This document shows, one piece after another, positions 35,636 to 44,407 of a DNA stretch of 64,000 nt. The stretch lies in contig NZ_CP040889.1 in the NCBI RefSeq assembly GCF_006171285.1, forward strand, positions 1,550,001-1,614,000, written 5' to 3'. Origin of the DNA: Leclercia adecarboxylata. GTDB taxonomy: Bacteria > Pseudomonadota > Gammaproteobacteria > Enterobacterales > Enterobacteriaceae. A program made the position numbers and the translations under genes. The first letter of the stretch is position 1, and each line of letters begins with the position of its first letter. The notes beneath the pieces are model-generated. The model made no database searches, was not told where the DNA came from, and saw nothing but the letters and a program-made list of their open reading frames with translations.

Positions 35636-37076
35636 AGTGATCCTGCCGCTCGTCGCGTATCTGTTCATTGTTTTTGGCCTGTCCGTTTACGCCATGCGCA
35701 AACGTACCACCGGCACCTTCCTGAACGAGTATTTCCTCGGCAGCCGCTCAATGGGCGGCATTGTGCTGGCGATGACCCTGACCGCCACCTATATCAGCGC
35801 GAGTTCCTTTATTGGCGGCCCGGGTGCGGCCTATAAATATGGCCTGGGCTGGGTGCTGCTGGCGATGATCCAGCTGCCCGCCATCTGGCTTTCGCTCGGC
35901 ATTCTGGGGAAAAAATTCGCTATCCTGGCGCGTCGCTACAATGCCTTGACCCTCAACGACATGCTGTTTGCCCGCTATCAGAGCCGCCTGCTGGTCTGGC
36001 TTGCCAGCCTGAGCCTGCTGGTGGCCTTCGTGGGCGCCATGACCGTACAGTTCATCGGCGGCGCGCGCCTGCTTGAAACCGCAGCCGGTATTCCCTATGA
36101 AACGGGCCTGCTGATTTTTGGTATCAGTATCGCGCTGTACACTGCCTTTGGCGGCTTCCGCGCCAGCGTGCTCAACGACACCATGCAGGGCATGGTAATG
36201 CTGATTGGCACCATCGTGCTGCTGGTGGGCGTGGTCCATGCGGCGGGCGGGTTAACCCACGCGGTGGAAACCCTGCAGACTATCGACCCGAAACTGGTTT
36301 CACCGCAGGGCGCGGACGACATTCTGTCCCCGACCTTTATGACCTCCTTCTGGGTGCTGGTCTGCTTCGGAGTGATTGGCTTACCGCATACCGCCGTGCG
36401 CTGCATCTCCTATAAAGACAGTAAAGCGGTGCATCGCGGGATTATCATTGGCACCATCGTGGTGGCGATCCTGATGTTCGGTATGCACCTTGCCGGCGCT
36501 CTGGGCCGGGCGGTGATCCCGGACCTGACCGTGCCGGATCTGGTCATTCCGACCCTGATGGTAAAAGTGCTGCCCCCTTTTGCTGCCGGGATCTTCCTTG
36601 CCGCGCCAATGGCGGCGATCATGTCGACAATTAATGCTCAACTGCTGCAAAGTTCCGCTACGATCATTAAAGATCTCTACCTGAACATGCACCCGGAGCA
36701 GATGAACAACGAGCGCCGCCTGAAGCGGATGTCCGCTGCAATCACCCTGGTTCTGGGCGCGTTGCTGCTGCTGGCCGCGTGGAGACCGCCAGAGATGATC
36801 ATCTGGCTGAACCTGCTTGCGTTTGGCGGCCTGGAAGCCGTGTTTCTCTGGCCGCTGGTGCTTGGCCTCTACTGGGAGCGCGCCAATGCTGCCGGTGCGC
36901 TGAGCGCGATGATCGTCGGTGGCGTGCTGTATGCCGTGCTCGCCTCCTTTAAGATCCAGTACCTGGGCTTCCATCCGATTGTGCCTTCGTTACTGCTAAG
37001 TTTGCTGGCGTTTGTGGTGGGGAACCGTTTCGGTCAACCCGCTCCGCAGACCGCCGTCATTTCTACTGATAAATAA
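35625..37076 (+). CDS. panF: Sodium/pantothenate symporter PanF
   Basis: 483 aa from ATG 35625, behind GGAGGATGACGATA inside yhdT; an in-frame ATG at 35616 would give the poorer start MTIMQLEV. Sodium:solute symporter (SSS) family with about 13 hydrophobic helices. The family features [16 protein letters not shown] near residue 50 and [17 protein letters not shown] near 250 are present. It imports pantothenate, precursor of coenzyme A, by Na+ co-transport. Confidence 0.96.
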   Translation: MQLEVILPLVAYLFIVFGLSVYAMRKRTTGTFLNEYFLGSRSMGGIVLAMTLTATYISASSFIGGPGAAYKYGLGWVLLAMIQLPAIWLSLGILGKKFAILARRYNALTLNDMLFARYQSRLLVWLASLSLLVAFVGAMTVQFIGGARLLETAAGIPYETGLLIFGISIALYTAFGGFRASVLNDTMQGMVMLIGTIVLLVGVVHAAGGLTHAVETLQTIDPKLVSPQGADDILSPTFMTSFWVLVCFGVIGLPHTAVRCISYKDSKAVHRGIIIGTIVVAILMFGMHLAGALGRAVIPDLTVPDLVIPTLMVKVLPPFAAGIFLAAPMAAIMSTINAQLLQSSATIIKDLYLNMHPEQMNNERRLKRMSAAITLVLGALLLLAAWRPPEMIIWLNLLAFGGLEAVFLWPLVLGLYWERANAAGALSAMIVGGVLYAVLASFKIQYLGFHPIVPSLLLSLLAFVVGNRFGQPAPQTAVISTDK

Positions 37077-37087
37077 AGAGTTTTGCC

Positions 37088-37969
37088 ATGCCGTGGATCC
37101 AACTGAAACTGAATACGACCGGCGCTAACGCCGAAGAGATGAGCGATGCGCTGATGGAGGCTGGTGCGGTCTCAATCACCTTCCAGGACACGCATGACAC
37201 GCCGGTGTTTGAACCGCTGCCGGGTGAAACGCGCCTGTGGGGCGATACCGACGTCATCGGGCTGTTTGATGCTGAAACCGATATGGCCGACGTGGTCATG
37301 ATTCTGGAAAATCATCCGCTGCTGGGCGCAGGCTTTGCGCACAAAATCGAGCAGCTGGAAGATAAAGACTGGGAACGCGAGTGGATGGATAACTTCCACC
37401 CGATGCAGTTCGGCAAGCGTCTGTGGATCTGCCCAAGCTGGCGCGACGTGCCGGATGAAAATGCGGTCAACGTCATGCTCGATCCGGGCCTCGCGTTTGG
37501 CACTGGCACGCACCCGACGACCTCTCTGTGCCTGCAGTGGCTGGATGGTCTGGATCTGGACGGTAAGACGGTGATCGACTTTGGCTGCGGCTCCGGGATC
37601 CTCGCCATTGCCGCCCTGAAGCTGGGCGCGGCAAAAGCCATCGGGATCGACATCGATCCGCAGGCGATTCAGGCCAGCCGCGATAACGCCGAACGCAACG
37701 GCGTCTCCGATCGTCTTGAACTTTATCTACCGAATGACCAGCCACAGGCCATGAAAGCCGACGTGGTGGTCGCAAACATTCTGGCCGGTCCGTTACGTGA
37801 ACTGGCGCCGTTAATCAGCGTGCTGCCCGTTGAGGGCGGTCTGTTGGGCCTTTCCGGTATTCTCGCCAGCCAGGCTGAGAGCGTATGCGAGGCGTACGCC
37901 GATCTGTTCACTCTCGATCCGGTGGTGGAGAAAGAAGAGTGGTGCCGCATAACCGGTCGTAAAAAATAG
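37088..37969 (+). CDS. prmA: Ribosomal protein L11 methyltransferase PrmA
   Basis: 293 aa. Trimethylates L11 on lysine and the N-terminal amino group using SAM. An N-terminal L11-recognition domain (to about residue 60) leads to a class I SAM-dependent domain with [16 protein letters not shown] (about residue 163) and the catalytic-loop NILAGPL (about 233). It lies 12 bp after panF, the usual arrangement. Confidence 0.96.
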   Translation: MPWIQLKLNTTGANAEEMSDALMEAGAVSITFQDTHDTPVFEPLPGETRLWGDTDVIGLFDAETDMADVVMILENHPLLGAGFAHKIEQLEDKDWEREWMDNFHPMQFGKRLWICPSWRDVPDENAVNVMLDPGLAFGTGTHPTTSLCLQWLDGLDLDGKTVIDFGCGSGILAIAALKLGAAKAIGIDIDPQAIQASRDNAERNGVSDRLELYLPNDQPQAMKADVVVANILAGPLRELAPLISVLPVEGGLLGLSGILASQAESVCEAYADLFTLDPVVEKEEWCRITGRKK

Positions 37970-38278
37970 AGCGTTATTCGTTTGCCTGTTTTTTAAACCG
38001 CTCCTATGGTTAAAGACCAGGCAACCCATAGACGAAGATCATGTTCTAAAATGAGACGCAGATCGCAAAGAACCGGGGAAATCTGCTGTTAAAAACAGCA
38101 GATTATTCGGCTTTAGGTTTCATTAATTAAGAAAAAACGAGAAGTTTTAGGAAATTGTAAGCGGCCATAAAATCGCCACTCACATTTAAGTGAATGATTT
38201 ATATCGCATATAATTTTGGCTGTTGTGCTTTGTCCCTGATTCCATGATCTGTAACAGGGGATTGTTCAAAGTTTGGCC
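37970..38278 (+). promoter_or_regulatory. prmA-dusB spacer, upstream part
   Basis: The spacer starts with a T-rich tract and a perfect AT-rich hairpin, AATCTGCTGTT-AAA-AACAGCAGATT (38080-38104), which may terminate prmA. The rest is A/T-rich DNA upstream of the dusB-fis promoter, where Fis and IHF sites lie in E. coli. I did not assign individual sites. Confidence 0.5.
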
Positions 38279-38307
38279 TTTCATCTCGTGCAAAAAATGC
38301 GTAAGAT
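38279..38307 (+). promoter_or_regulatory. dusB-fis promoter
   Basis: TTTCAT (38279-38284), 17-bp spacer, TAAGAT (38302-38307), followed by the GC-rich CGCCGCCTTGC start region typical of growth-rate-controlled, ppGpp-sensitive promoters. This matches the E. coli fis promoter layout, ahead of the dusB ATG at 38347. Confidence 0.85.
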
Positions 38308-38346
38308 ACGCCGCCTTGCAGTCACAGTATGGTCATTTCTTAACTC

Positions 38347-39312
38347 ATGCGCATCGGAAACCACCAGCTCAGAAATCGCCTGATCGCAGCACCTATGGCA
38401 GGTATTACCGACCGACCATTCAGGACGCTGTGCTATGAGATGGGAGCAGGACTAACCGTTTCAGAGATGATGTCGTCTAACCCGCAGGTTTGGGAAAGCG
38501 ATAAATCCCGTCTTCGGATGGTGCATATTGACGAACCAGGTATCCGCACCGTGCAAATCGCCGGGAGCGTGCCTGAAGAGATGGCAGATGCCGCGCGTAT
38601 CAACGTGGAGAGTGGCGCCCAGATTATTGATATCAATATGGGTTGCCCGGCCAAAAAAGTGAATCGCAAGCTTGCAGGTTCAGCCCTTCTGCAATACCCC
38701 GACCAGGTGAAGTCAATCCTGACGGCGGTTGTCAGCGCAGTGGACGTTCCTGTTACGTTAAAGATTCGCACGGGTTGGTCGCCGGATCACCGTAACTGTG
38801 TAGAGATTGCCCAACTGGCCGAAGACTGTGGCATTCAGGCCCTGACCATACATGGACGCACACGCGCCTGTTTGTTCAACGGCGAAGCTGAATACGACAG
38901 CATTCGGGCAGTTAAGCAGAAAGTTTCCATTCCGATTATCGCGAATGGCGACATTACTGACCCGCTTAAAGCCAGAGCTGTGCTCGACTATACAGGGGCT
39001 GATGCTCTGATGATAGGACGTGCGGCTCAGGGAAGACCCTGGATCTTTCGGGAAATCCAGCATTATCTGGACACTGGGGAGCTGCTTGCCCCGCTGCCTC
39101 TGGCAGAGGTTAAGCACTTGCTATGCGCACATATTCGGGAACTGCACGACTTTTATGGTCAGGCTAAAGGGTACCGAATCGCGCGTAAACACGTATCCTG
39201 GTATCTCCAGGAACACGCTCCGGATGACCAGTTTCGGCGCACATTCAACGCCATAGAGGATGCCAGCGAACAGCTGGAGGCGTTGGAGGCATACTTCGAA
39301 AATCTTGCGTAA
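38347..39312 (+). CDS. dusB: tRNA-dihydrouridine synthase B
   Basis: 321 aa flavoenzyme reducing uridine 17 of tRNA with NADPH. TIM-barrel FMN domain with [12 protein letters not shown] (15-26), the catalytic Cys100 in [10 protein letters not shown], and the FMN phosphate loop [16 protein letters not shown] (about 218-233). A C-terminal helical bundle binds tRNA. First gene of dusB-fis. Confidence 0.97.
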   Translation: MRIGNHQLRNRLIAAPMAGITDRPFRTLCYEMGAGLTVSEMMSSNPQVWESDKSRLRMVHIDEPGIRTVQIAGSVPEEMADAARINVESGAQIIDINMGCPAKKVNRKLAGSALLQYPDQVKSILTAVVSAVDVPVTLKIRTGWSPDHRNCVEIAQLAEDCGIQALTIHGRTRACLFNGEAEYDSIRAVKQKVSIPIIANGDITDPLKARAVLDYTGADALMIGRAAQGRPWIFREIQHYLDTGELLAPLPLAEVKHLLCAHIRELHDFYGQAKGYRIARKHVSWYLQEHAPDDQFRRTFNAIEDASEQLEALEAYFENLA

Positions 39313-39335
39313 TGAAATAAAGAGCTGACAGAACT

Positions 39336-39632
39336 ATGTTCGAACAACGCGTAAATTCTGACGTACTGACCGTTTCCACCGTTAACTCTCAGGACCAGGT
39401 AACTCAAAAGCCCCTGCGTGACTCGGTTAAACAGGCACTGAAGAACTATTTTGCTCAACTGAATGGTCAGGACGTCAACGACCTGTATGAGCTGGTACTG
39501 GCTGAAGTTGAACAGCCCCTGTTGGACATGGTGATGCAATACACCCGTGGTAACCAGACCCGTGCTGCTCTGATGATGGGCATCAACCGTGGTACGCTGC
39601 GTAAGAAACTGAAAAAGTACGGCATGAACTAA
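39336..39632 (+). CDS. fis: Nucleoid-associated protein Fis
   Basis: 98 aa, full length and apparently the same as the E. coli protein as I recall it. N-terminal beta-hairpin arms (residues 10-25), dimerising helices, and C-terminal helix-turn-helix [22 protein letters not shown] (about 74-95). Fis bends DNA, activates rRNA promoters such as the one at 58.4 kb and stimulates site-specific recombination. Co-transcribed with dusB and ended by a strong terminator. Confidence 0.99.
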
Positions 39633-39656
39633 TTTCGATTAGCTAAATGCTTGTAT

Positions 39657-39694
39657 AAAAAGGCGCTACTCGGCATGGGGACGCGCCTTTTTTT
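39657..39694 (+). terminator. Terminator after fis
   Basis: AAAAAGGCGC...GCGCCTTTTTTT, with a 16-nt loop (ATGs and TACTCGGCATGGGGA). Rho-independent, 24 bp after the fis stop. Confidence 0.9.
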
Positions 39695-39832
39695 ATGCCC
39701 CGCTTTCCCCCATTTTTTAACCCCCGTGACGCCGTTTCAAAGCGAAACGTAAACATCCGTCTGCCCACTTCTCAGCCGCTATTTTTCGTGTATATTTCCT
39801 GCACTCTTGTCAATTGTTCCCGGAAATTCCGA

Positions 39833-39997
39833 ATGATCCGTAAGTATTGGTGGTTAGTCGTCTTCGCGATTAGCGTTTTCCTTTTCGATGCGCTGTTAAT
39901 GCAGTGGATTGAGTTGATGTCTACGGAAACAGACCAATGCCGCAACATGAATTCGGTGAATCCACTCAAGCTGGTCAATTGCTCAGATCTGGATTAA
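39833..39997 (+). CDS. yhdU: Small membrane protein YhdU
   Basis: 54 aa from the ATG at 39833 (MIRKYWWLVVFAISVFLF), the family start; the open frame runs further upstream to 39695 without support. One transmembrane segment (about residues 6-26), then a short polar tail with two cysteines (TDQCRNMNSVNPLKLVNCSD). It is the E. coli YhdU (DUF2556) ortholog, which also stands between the fis region and acrS. Function unknown. Confidence 0.85.
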   Translation: MIRKYWWLVVFAISVFLFDALLMQWIELMSTETDQCRNMNSVNPLKLVNCSDLD

Positions 39998-40124
39998 GCA
40001 CCCGTTTTTCCTCGAAAAATGTGCGGGTTTAAAACCCTTTGAGGCATCTCCATTGGATGATAATGTCTCAGCCCGTCTCACCCGGTATCACGTAATACCC
40101 CACTGTGTATGAGTTGATGAGATC

Positions 40125-42206
40125 ATGCTGGTTAGCCAATACGACCAACTTCTTGTGGTTATCTCTTTTGTTGTCGCGATCCTTGCATCCTATACCGCGC
40201 TGAATATGGCAGGGCGGGTTGCCGGCAGCACCGGCGTCGCGGCACATGTCTGGCTGACGGGCGGTGGTATCGCCATGGGGATCGGGATCTGGGCCATGCA
40301 CTTTATCGGCATGCTGGCGATGGATATCTCCATGCGGATGAACTACGACCTGCTGGTAACCGCCCTCTCCATGCTGATCGCCATCTTCGCCTCTCTGTTC
40401 GCCCTCTGGCTGGTGAGCCGCGACCATTTACGCAGGCGGCGCTTGTTTACCGGTGCGGTGATTCTGGGTGCGGGCATCGTGGCGATGCACTACACCGGCA
40501 TGGCCGCATTACAGGTTGAGCCTGCTATCGTCTGGCACATGCGCTGGGTTGCGCTGTCGGTGGTTATCGCCCTGCTCGCCTCGCTGGCTGCCCTGTGGCT
40601 GACGTTTCGTCTGCGTCGCGATGCCGCCCAGGTGGCGCTGATGCGTGCGGGCGCCGCCGTGCTGATGGGCGTTGCCATTGCCGGCATGCACTATACCGGC
40701 ATGAAGGCCGCCCAGTTCCCGTTGCAGGTGCATATGCATCATCAGGGAGTGAACGGCAGCTGGCTGGCGGTGCTGGTGAGCGTCGTCGCGCTCTCTATTC
40801 TGGGCATCACGCTGCTGGTCTCGATGTTTGATGCCCGACTGCAGGCCCGCACCTCCCTGCTCGCCTCATCGCTGGCGGAAGCCAACCGCGAGCTGGCACA
40901 GCTGGCACTGCACGATACGCTGACCCGCTTGCCGAACCGCGTGCTGCTGGAAGACCGTCTCGATCAGGCGATTAACAAAGCCGATCGCGAAGGGAAACTG
41001 TTTGCCCTGCTGTTTATGGATCTGGATGGCTTCAAAGCCGTTAACGATGCCTACGGACATGATACGGGCGACAAGCTGCTGGTGGCGGTCACGGAGCGTC
41101 TCGAACAGCCGCTGAAGGGCCAGTACACCCTCGCCCGTATTGGCGGCGATGAGTTTGTGCTGCTCGCCGAGATCGACGCGCCGAACGATGCCGCATCGCT
41201 TGCCAGCTCGCTGGTGCATGTTATCGATCAGCCCTTCAGCCTTGAGCTGTACGATCTGGTGGTGACCCTCAGCGTAGGGATTGCCATCTATCCTCACGAT
41301 GGCAAAAACCAGCGCGAGCTGATGTTTAACGCCGATGCGGCAATGTATCACACCAAGCATATGGGGCGTAACGGCTACCACTTCTTCCAGCCGTCGATGA
41401 ATGCCCTGGCACAAAATCAGCTGCAGCTGATGAACGATCTGTGGCTGGCGCTGGAGCGCAAGGAGCTGCATCTGGTATATCAGCCCAAGTTCCAGGCACC
41501 GGTTGGCCCCATTGTCGGCTTTGAAGCCCTGCTGCGCTGGCAGCATCCTACGCAGGGTCTGTTATCTCCCGATCAGTTCCTGCCGATGGCGGAAAAGAGC
41601 GGGCTGATCATTCCTATCGGCAACTGGGTGATTGATGAGGCCTGTCGTCAGCTGCGCGCCTGGCATCTTGAAGGCCATAGCGAATGGTCGATGGCGGTGA
41701 ACCTCTCCACGCTACAGTTTGAGCAGCCCCAGCTGGTTGACACGGTCATGGGCAGCCTGGCGCGGCACTCAATTCCGCCGCATACCTTGATTCTGGAAGT
41801 GACCGAAACCACGGCCATGAACAACCCTGATGAGAGCGTACGGGTGCTGACGGAACTGACCCAGGCCGGGGTAAAAGCCTCAATCGATGATTTCGGCACC
41901 GGCTATTCCAGCCTGCTGTATCTGAAAAAGCTGCCCGCCTGCGAGCTGAAAATCGATCGGGCGTTTGTAAAAGATCTCAACGGCGCGGGTGATGATGCGA
42001 CTATCGTGTCTGCCATTGTCGCGCTGGCAAAGACGCTCAACCTGAAGGTGGTGGCCGAAGGGGTGGAAACCGAGGAGCAGCAGAACTTTTTGACCGAACT
42101 CGGATGCAATACGCTGCAGGGCTATCTGCTGGGTAAACCCGTCTCGGCGCAGACCATCAACGCCCTGAGCCACGATCCGCAGGCGATGCTGGCACAGCAA
42201 ATGTAA
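40125..42206 (+). CDS. MHYT-GGDEF-EAL bifunctional cyclic-di-GMP protein
   Basis: 693 aa. N-terminal MHYT sensor: about seven transmembrane helices carrying the repeats MHFIGM (residue 58), MHYTGM (121) and MHYTGM (187), proposed to bind copper and sense O2, CO or NO. A GGDEF domain with intact GGDEF at 340-344 and an EAL domain with EALLRW (from 467) and DDFGTGYSS (near 588) follow. Both catalytic cores look intact, so both diguanylate cyclase and phosphodiesterase activity are possible; which dominates is unknown. Related in layout to Pseudomonas MucR/NbdA. It ends 10 bp from the convergent acrS and is absent from the E. coli locus. Confidence 0.93.
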   Translation: MLVSQYDQLLVVISFVVAILASYTALNMAGRVAGSTGVAAHVWLTGGGIAMGIGIWAMHFIGMLAMDISMRMNYDLLVTALSMLIAIFASLFALWLVSRDHLRRRRLFTGAVILGAGIVAMHYTGMAALQVEPAIVWHMRWVALSVVIALLASLAALWLTFRLRRDAAQVALMRAGAAVLMGVAIAGMHYTGMKAAQFPLQVHMHHQGVNGSWLAVLVSVVALSILGITLLVSMFDARLQARTSLLASSLAEANRELAQLALHDTLTRLPNRVLLEDRLDQAINKADREGKLFALLFMDLDGFKAVNDAYGHDTGDKLLVAVTERLEQPLKGQYTLARIGGDEFVLLAEIDAPNDAASLASSLVHVIDQPFSLELYDLVVTLSVGIAIYPHDGKNQRELMFNADAAMYHTKHMGRNGYHFFQPSMNALAQNQLQLMNDLWLALERKELHLVYQPKFQAPVGPIVGFEALLRWQHPTQGLLSPDQFLPMAEKSGLIIPIGNWVIDEACRQLRAWHLEGHSEWSMAVNLSTLQFEQPQLVDTVMGSLARHSIPPHTLILEVTETTAMNNPDESVRVLTELTQAGVKASIDDFGTGYSSLLYLKKLPACELKIDRAFVKDLNGAGDDATIVSAIVALAKTLNLKVVAEGVETEEQQNFLTELGCNTLQGYLLGKPVSAQTINALSHDPQAMLAQQM

Positions 42207-42216
42207 CGCGATGCCG

Positions 42217-42864
42217 CTACGATGCGGCGTCGTATAACCTGTGTGGTCGGTGGGCAACCGGTAACGTTGAGAAGATATTGTCCACCAGCTCAGGGGCCTG
42301 CTGATACAGATCCACTCTTTCCGGGTTCATTAGCCAGTTTTTAATGAGCCCGGAAAAAAAACCATGAAAAACAATTAACGTCGTGTCGATATTGATCTCT
42401 GCGGAGACGCTCCCGAGAATAATGCATTGCTGCAACATTTCACGAACGTTTTCATAGTTGAAACCGATCCTTTCCCGAATTTGACTCTCTAAAATCATCC
42501 CCCGGTCAAATTCACATTTGTGATAGAGGATCTGCAATAAAGCTCGCTGGCGTCGATCCCGGGCAATATATTGCAAAGCCGTAACAAACTGCTCACGCAA
42601 AATTAATAACGGATCGCTTTGTTCAACCTGCGATAGCCGGGCATGAATTATCTCGCGCAGCGGTCGTTGCTCCTGCCAGATAGCGTTGAATATTTCGGCT
42701 TTACTGGTGAAGTGCCAGTAAACGGCCCCCCGCGTCAGGCAGGCGGCATCGGCGATATCCGTCAGCGTGGTGCTGGCAACGCCCCGCGCGGCAAACTGTT
42801 CTATCGCAGCCTCAATCAGTAACTGACGTGTCTTCTGTGCCTCGGCCTTGGTTTTGCGCGCCAT
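42217..42864 (-). CDS. acrS: TetR-family repressor AcrS (EnvR)
   Basis: 215 aa from the ATG at 42864 (MARKTKAEAQKTRQLLIEAAIEQF); the frame continues upstream without support. N-terminal TetR helix-turn-helix (about residues 25-55: TTLTDIADAACLTRGAVYWHF), then an all-helical ligand-binding domain. In E. coli AcrS is encoded divergently from acrEF and represses acrAB. The same divergent order is seen here. Confidence 0.95.
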   Translation of the reverse strand: MARKTKAEAQKTRQLLIEAAIEQFAARGVASTTLTDIADAACLTRGAVYWHFTSKAEIFNAIWQEQRPLREIIHARLSQVEQSDPLLILREQFVTALQYIARDRRQRALLQILYHKCEFDRGMILESQIRERIGFNYENVREMLQQCIILGSVSAEINIDTTLIVFHGFFSGLIKNWLMNPERVDLYQQAPELVDNIFSTLPVAHRPHRLYDAAS

Positions 42865-43257
42865 AGAAAATCGCTCATTTAACAGGTTAATGACTTTTAC
42901 AGAACAACGGTGATGACCGTCAGAGGGCCAATTATCCATCAGTCTGGAAAATAATGATGAACAAAAAAAGTTAACTCAATTAATTTATAAATCACCGTGA
43001 TGTTTACTCTATATTTAATTCATAAAATATATGAACCCATCTAAAGCAAAAGTGGCAACGATACATAGCCAGACGTGCTATACCGTTGTTTACTCTCACT
43101 CCGCGCCAATTTTTTTATCCTCATTTCATTCTCAGCACTTATAAATCAAAAACTCGCCCGGCCATTCTTTATTATGGCGCCCGCCGTTTTCCGTTTACCT
43201 CTCCTTAACGCTTAACCCTGTGGGTTAATGCGGATTGATGATTTTGAAGGAATAGTC
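42865..43257. promoter_or_regulatory. acrS-acrE divergent control region
   Basis: 393 bp, AT-rich, without a credible ORF. It must hold the acrS and acrE promoters. The clearest structure is CGC-TTAACCC-TGT-GGGTTAA-T-GCG (43209-43232), a 7-bp hairpin with flanking pairs, about 26 bp before the acrE ATG. No AcrR/AcrS operator could be assigned with confidence. Confidence 0.5.
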
Positions 43258-44397
43258 ATGACGCCTAATTTCAGGTTTTTACCTTTATCCGGTTTTATCA
43301 TCGGTGCCGCATTGCTCGTGGGTTGTGACGATCATGCCGGACAGGCACAGCTGCCGCCGACGCCGCAGGTGATGGTACATGTAGTGAAAAGCGCCCCCCT
43401 GGCGGTGACCACCGAGCTGCCAGGCCGGACCGACGCTTACCGCGTCGCCGAAGTTCGCCCGCAGGTCAGCGGCATTGTGCTGAAGCGCAACTTCACGGAA
43501 GGCAGCGATGTAAAAGCCGGTGAGTCGCTATATCAGATCGATCCGGCCACCTACCAGGCGGCCTATGACAGTGCTATGGGCGAGCTGGCCAAAGCCAAAG
43601 CCGCCGCCAGCATTGCCCACCTGACGGTGAAACGCTATGTCCCCCTGGTCGGTACGCAGTACGTCAGTAAGCAGGAATATGACCAGTCCGTGGCTAACGC
43701 CCGCCAGGCTGATGCCTCGGTGATGGCGGCTCAGGCTGCGGTCGAAACTGCACGCATCAACCTGGCCTACACCAAAGTGACGTCGCCCATCAGCGGGCGG
43801 ATTGGTAAATCCAGCGTCACCGAGGGGGCGCTGGTCGCTAACGGACAGGCCACGGCGCTGGCCACGGTCCAGCAGCTCGATCCGATTTATGTCGATGTCA
43901 CGCAGTCCAGCAACGATTTTATGCGCCTCAAGCAGTCCAGCCTGCAGACCGGCGAAGGCACCAGCAGCGTACAGTTGCTGATGGAGAATGGTCAGCCGTA
44001 CCCGCTGAAAGGCTCGCTGCAGTTCTCAGATGTCACCGTGGATGAGAGCACCGGCTCAATTACCCTGCGGGCGATTTTCCCCAACCCGCAACACATCCTG
44101 CTGCCCGGCATGTTTGTCCGCGCGCGCATCAATGAAGGTACCCAGCCGCACGCGATCCTGGTTCCGCAGCAGGGCGTCACCCGCACTCCGCGCGGTGAGG
44201 CCAGCGTGATGGTGGTGAACGCTAAAAACCAGGCCGAAGCCCGTAACGTTGTCGCCCCTCAGGCGATTGGCGATCAATGGCTGGTCACGGATGGCTTGCA
44301 GGAAGGCGATCGGGTGATTATCAGCGGGCTGCAAAAAGTGCGTCCTGGCGTCGCGGTAGTGGCAACGCCGGACACCGCCGCGCAGAAAGCGGGATAA
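43258..44397 (+). CDS. acrE: Efflux RND transporter periplasmic adaptor AcrE
   Basis: 379 aa from ATG 43258 behind GAAGGAATAGTC. A lipoprotein signal (residues 1-24 ending in LVGC) places Cys24 as the lipidated residue. Then barrel-sandwich, alpha-hairpin (about 95-170) and beta-barrel domains typical of AcrA-type membrane fusion proteins ([20 protein letters not shown]). It joins AcrF to TolC. 10 bp before acrF. Confidence 0.96.
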   Translation: MTPNFRFLPLSGFIIGAALLVGCDDHAGQAQLPPTPQVMVHVVKSAPLAVTTELPGRTDAYRVAEVRPQVSGIVLKRNFTEGSDVKAGESLYQIDPATYQAAYDSAMGELAKAKAAASIAHLTVKRYVPLVGTQYVSKQEYDQSVANARQADASVMAAQAAVETARINLAYTKVTSPISGRIGKSSVTEGALVANGQATALATVQQLDPIYVDVTQSSNDFMRLKQSSLQTGEGTSSVQLLMENGQPYPLKGSLQFSDVTVDESTGSITLRAIFPNPQHILLPGMFVRARINEGTQPHAILVPQQGVTRTPRGEASVMVVNAKNQAEARNVVAPQAIGDQWLVTDGLQEGDRVIISGLQKVRPGVAVVATPDTAAQKAG

Positions 44398-44407
44398 GGA
44401 ACAGAGC

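Noticed and set aside
38223..38438. 71-aa open frame overlapping the dusB-fis promoter and the dusB start
   Set aside because: Covers a recognised promoter and the true dusB N-terminus in another frame; no family match.
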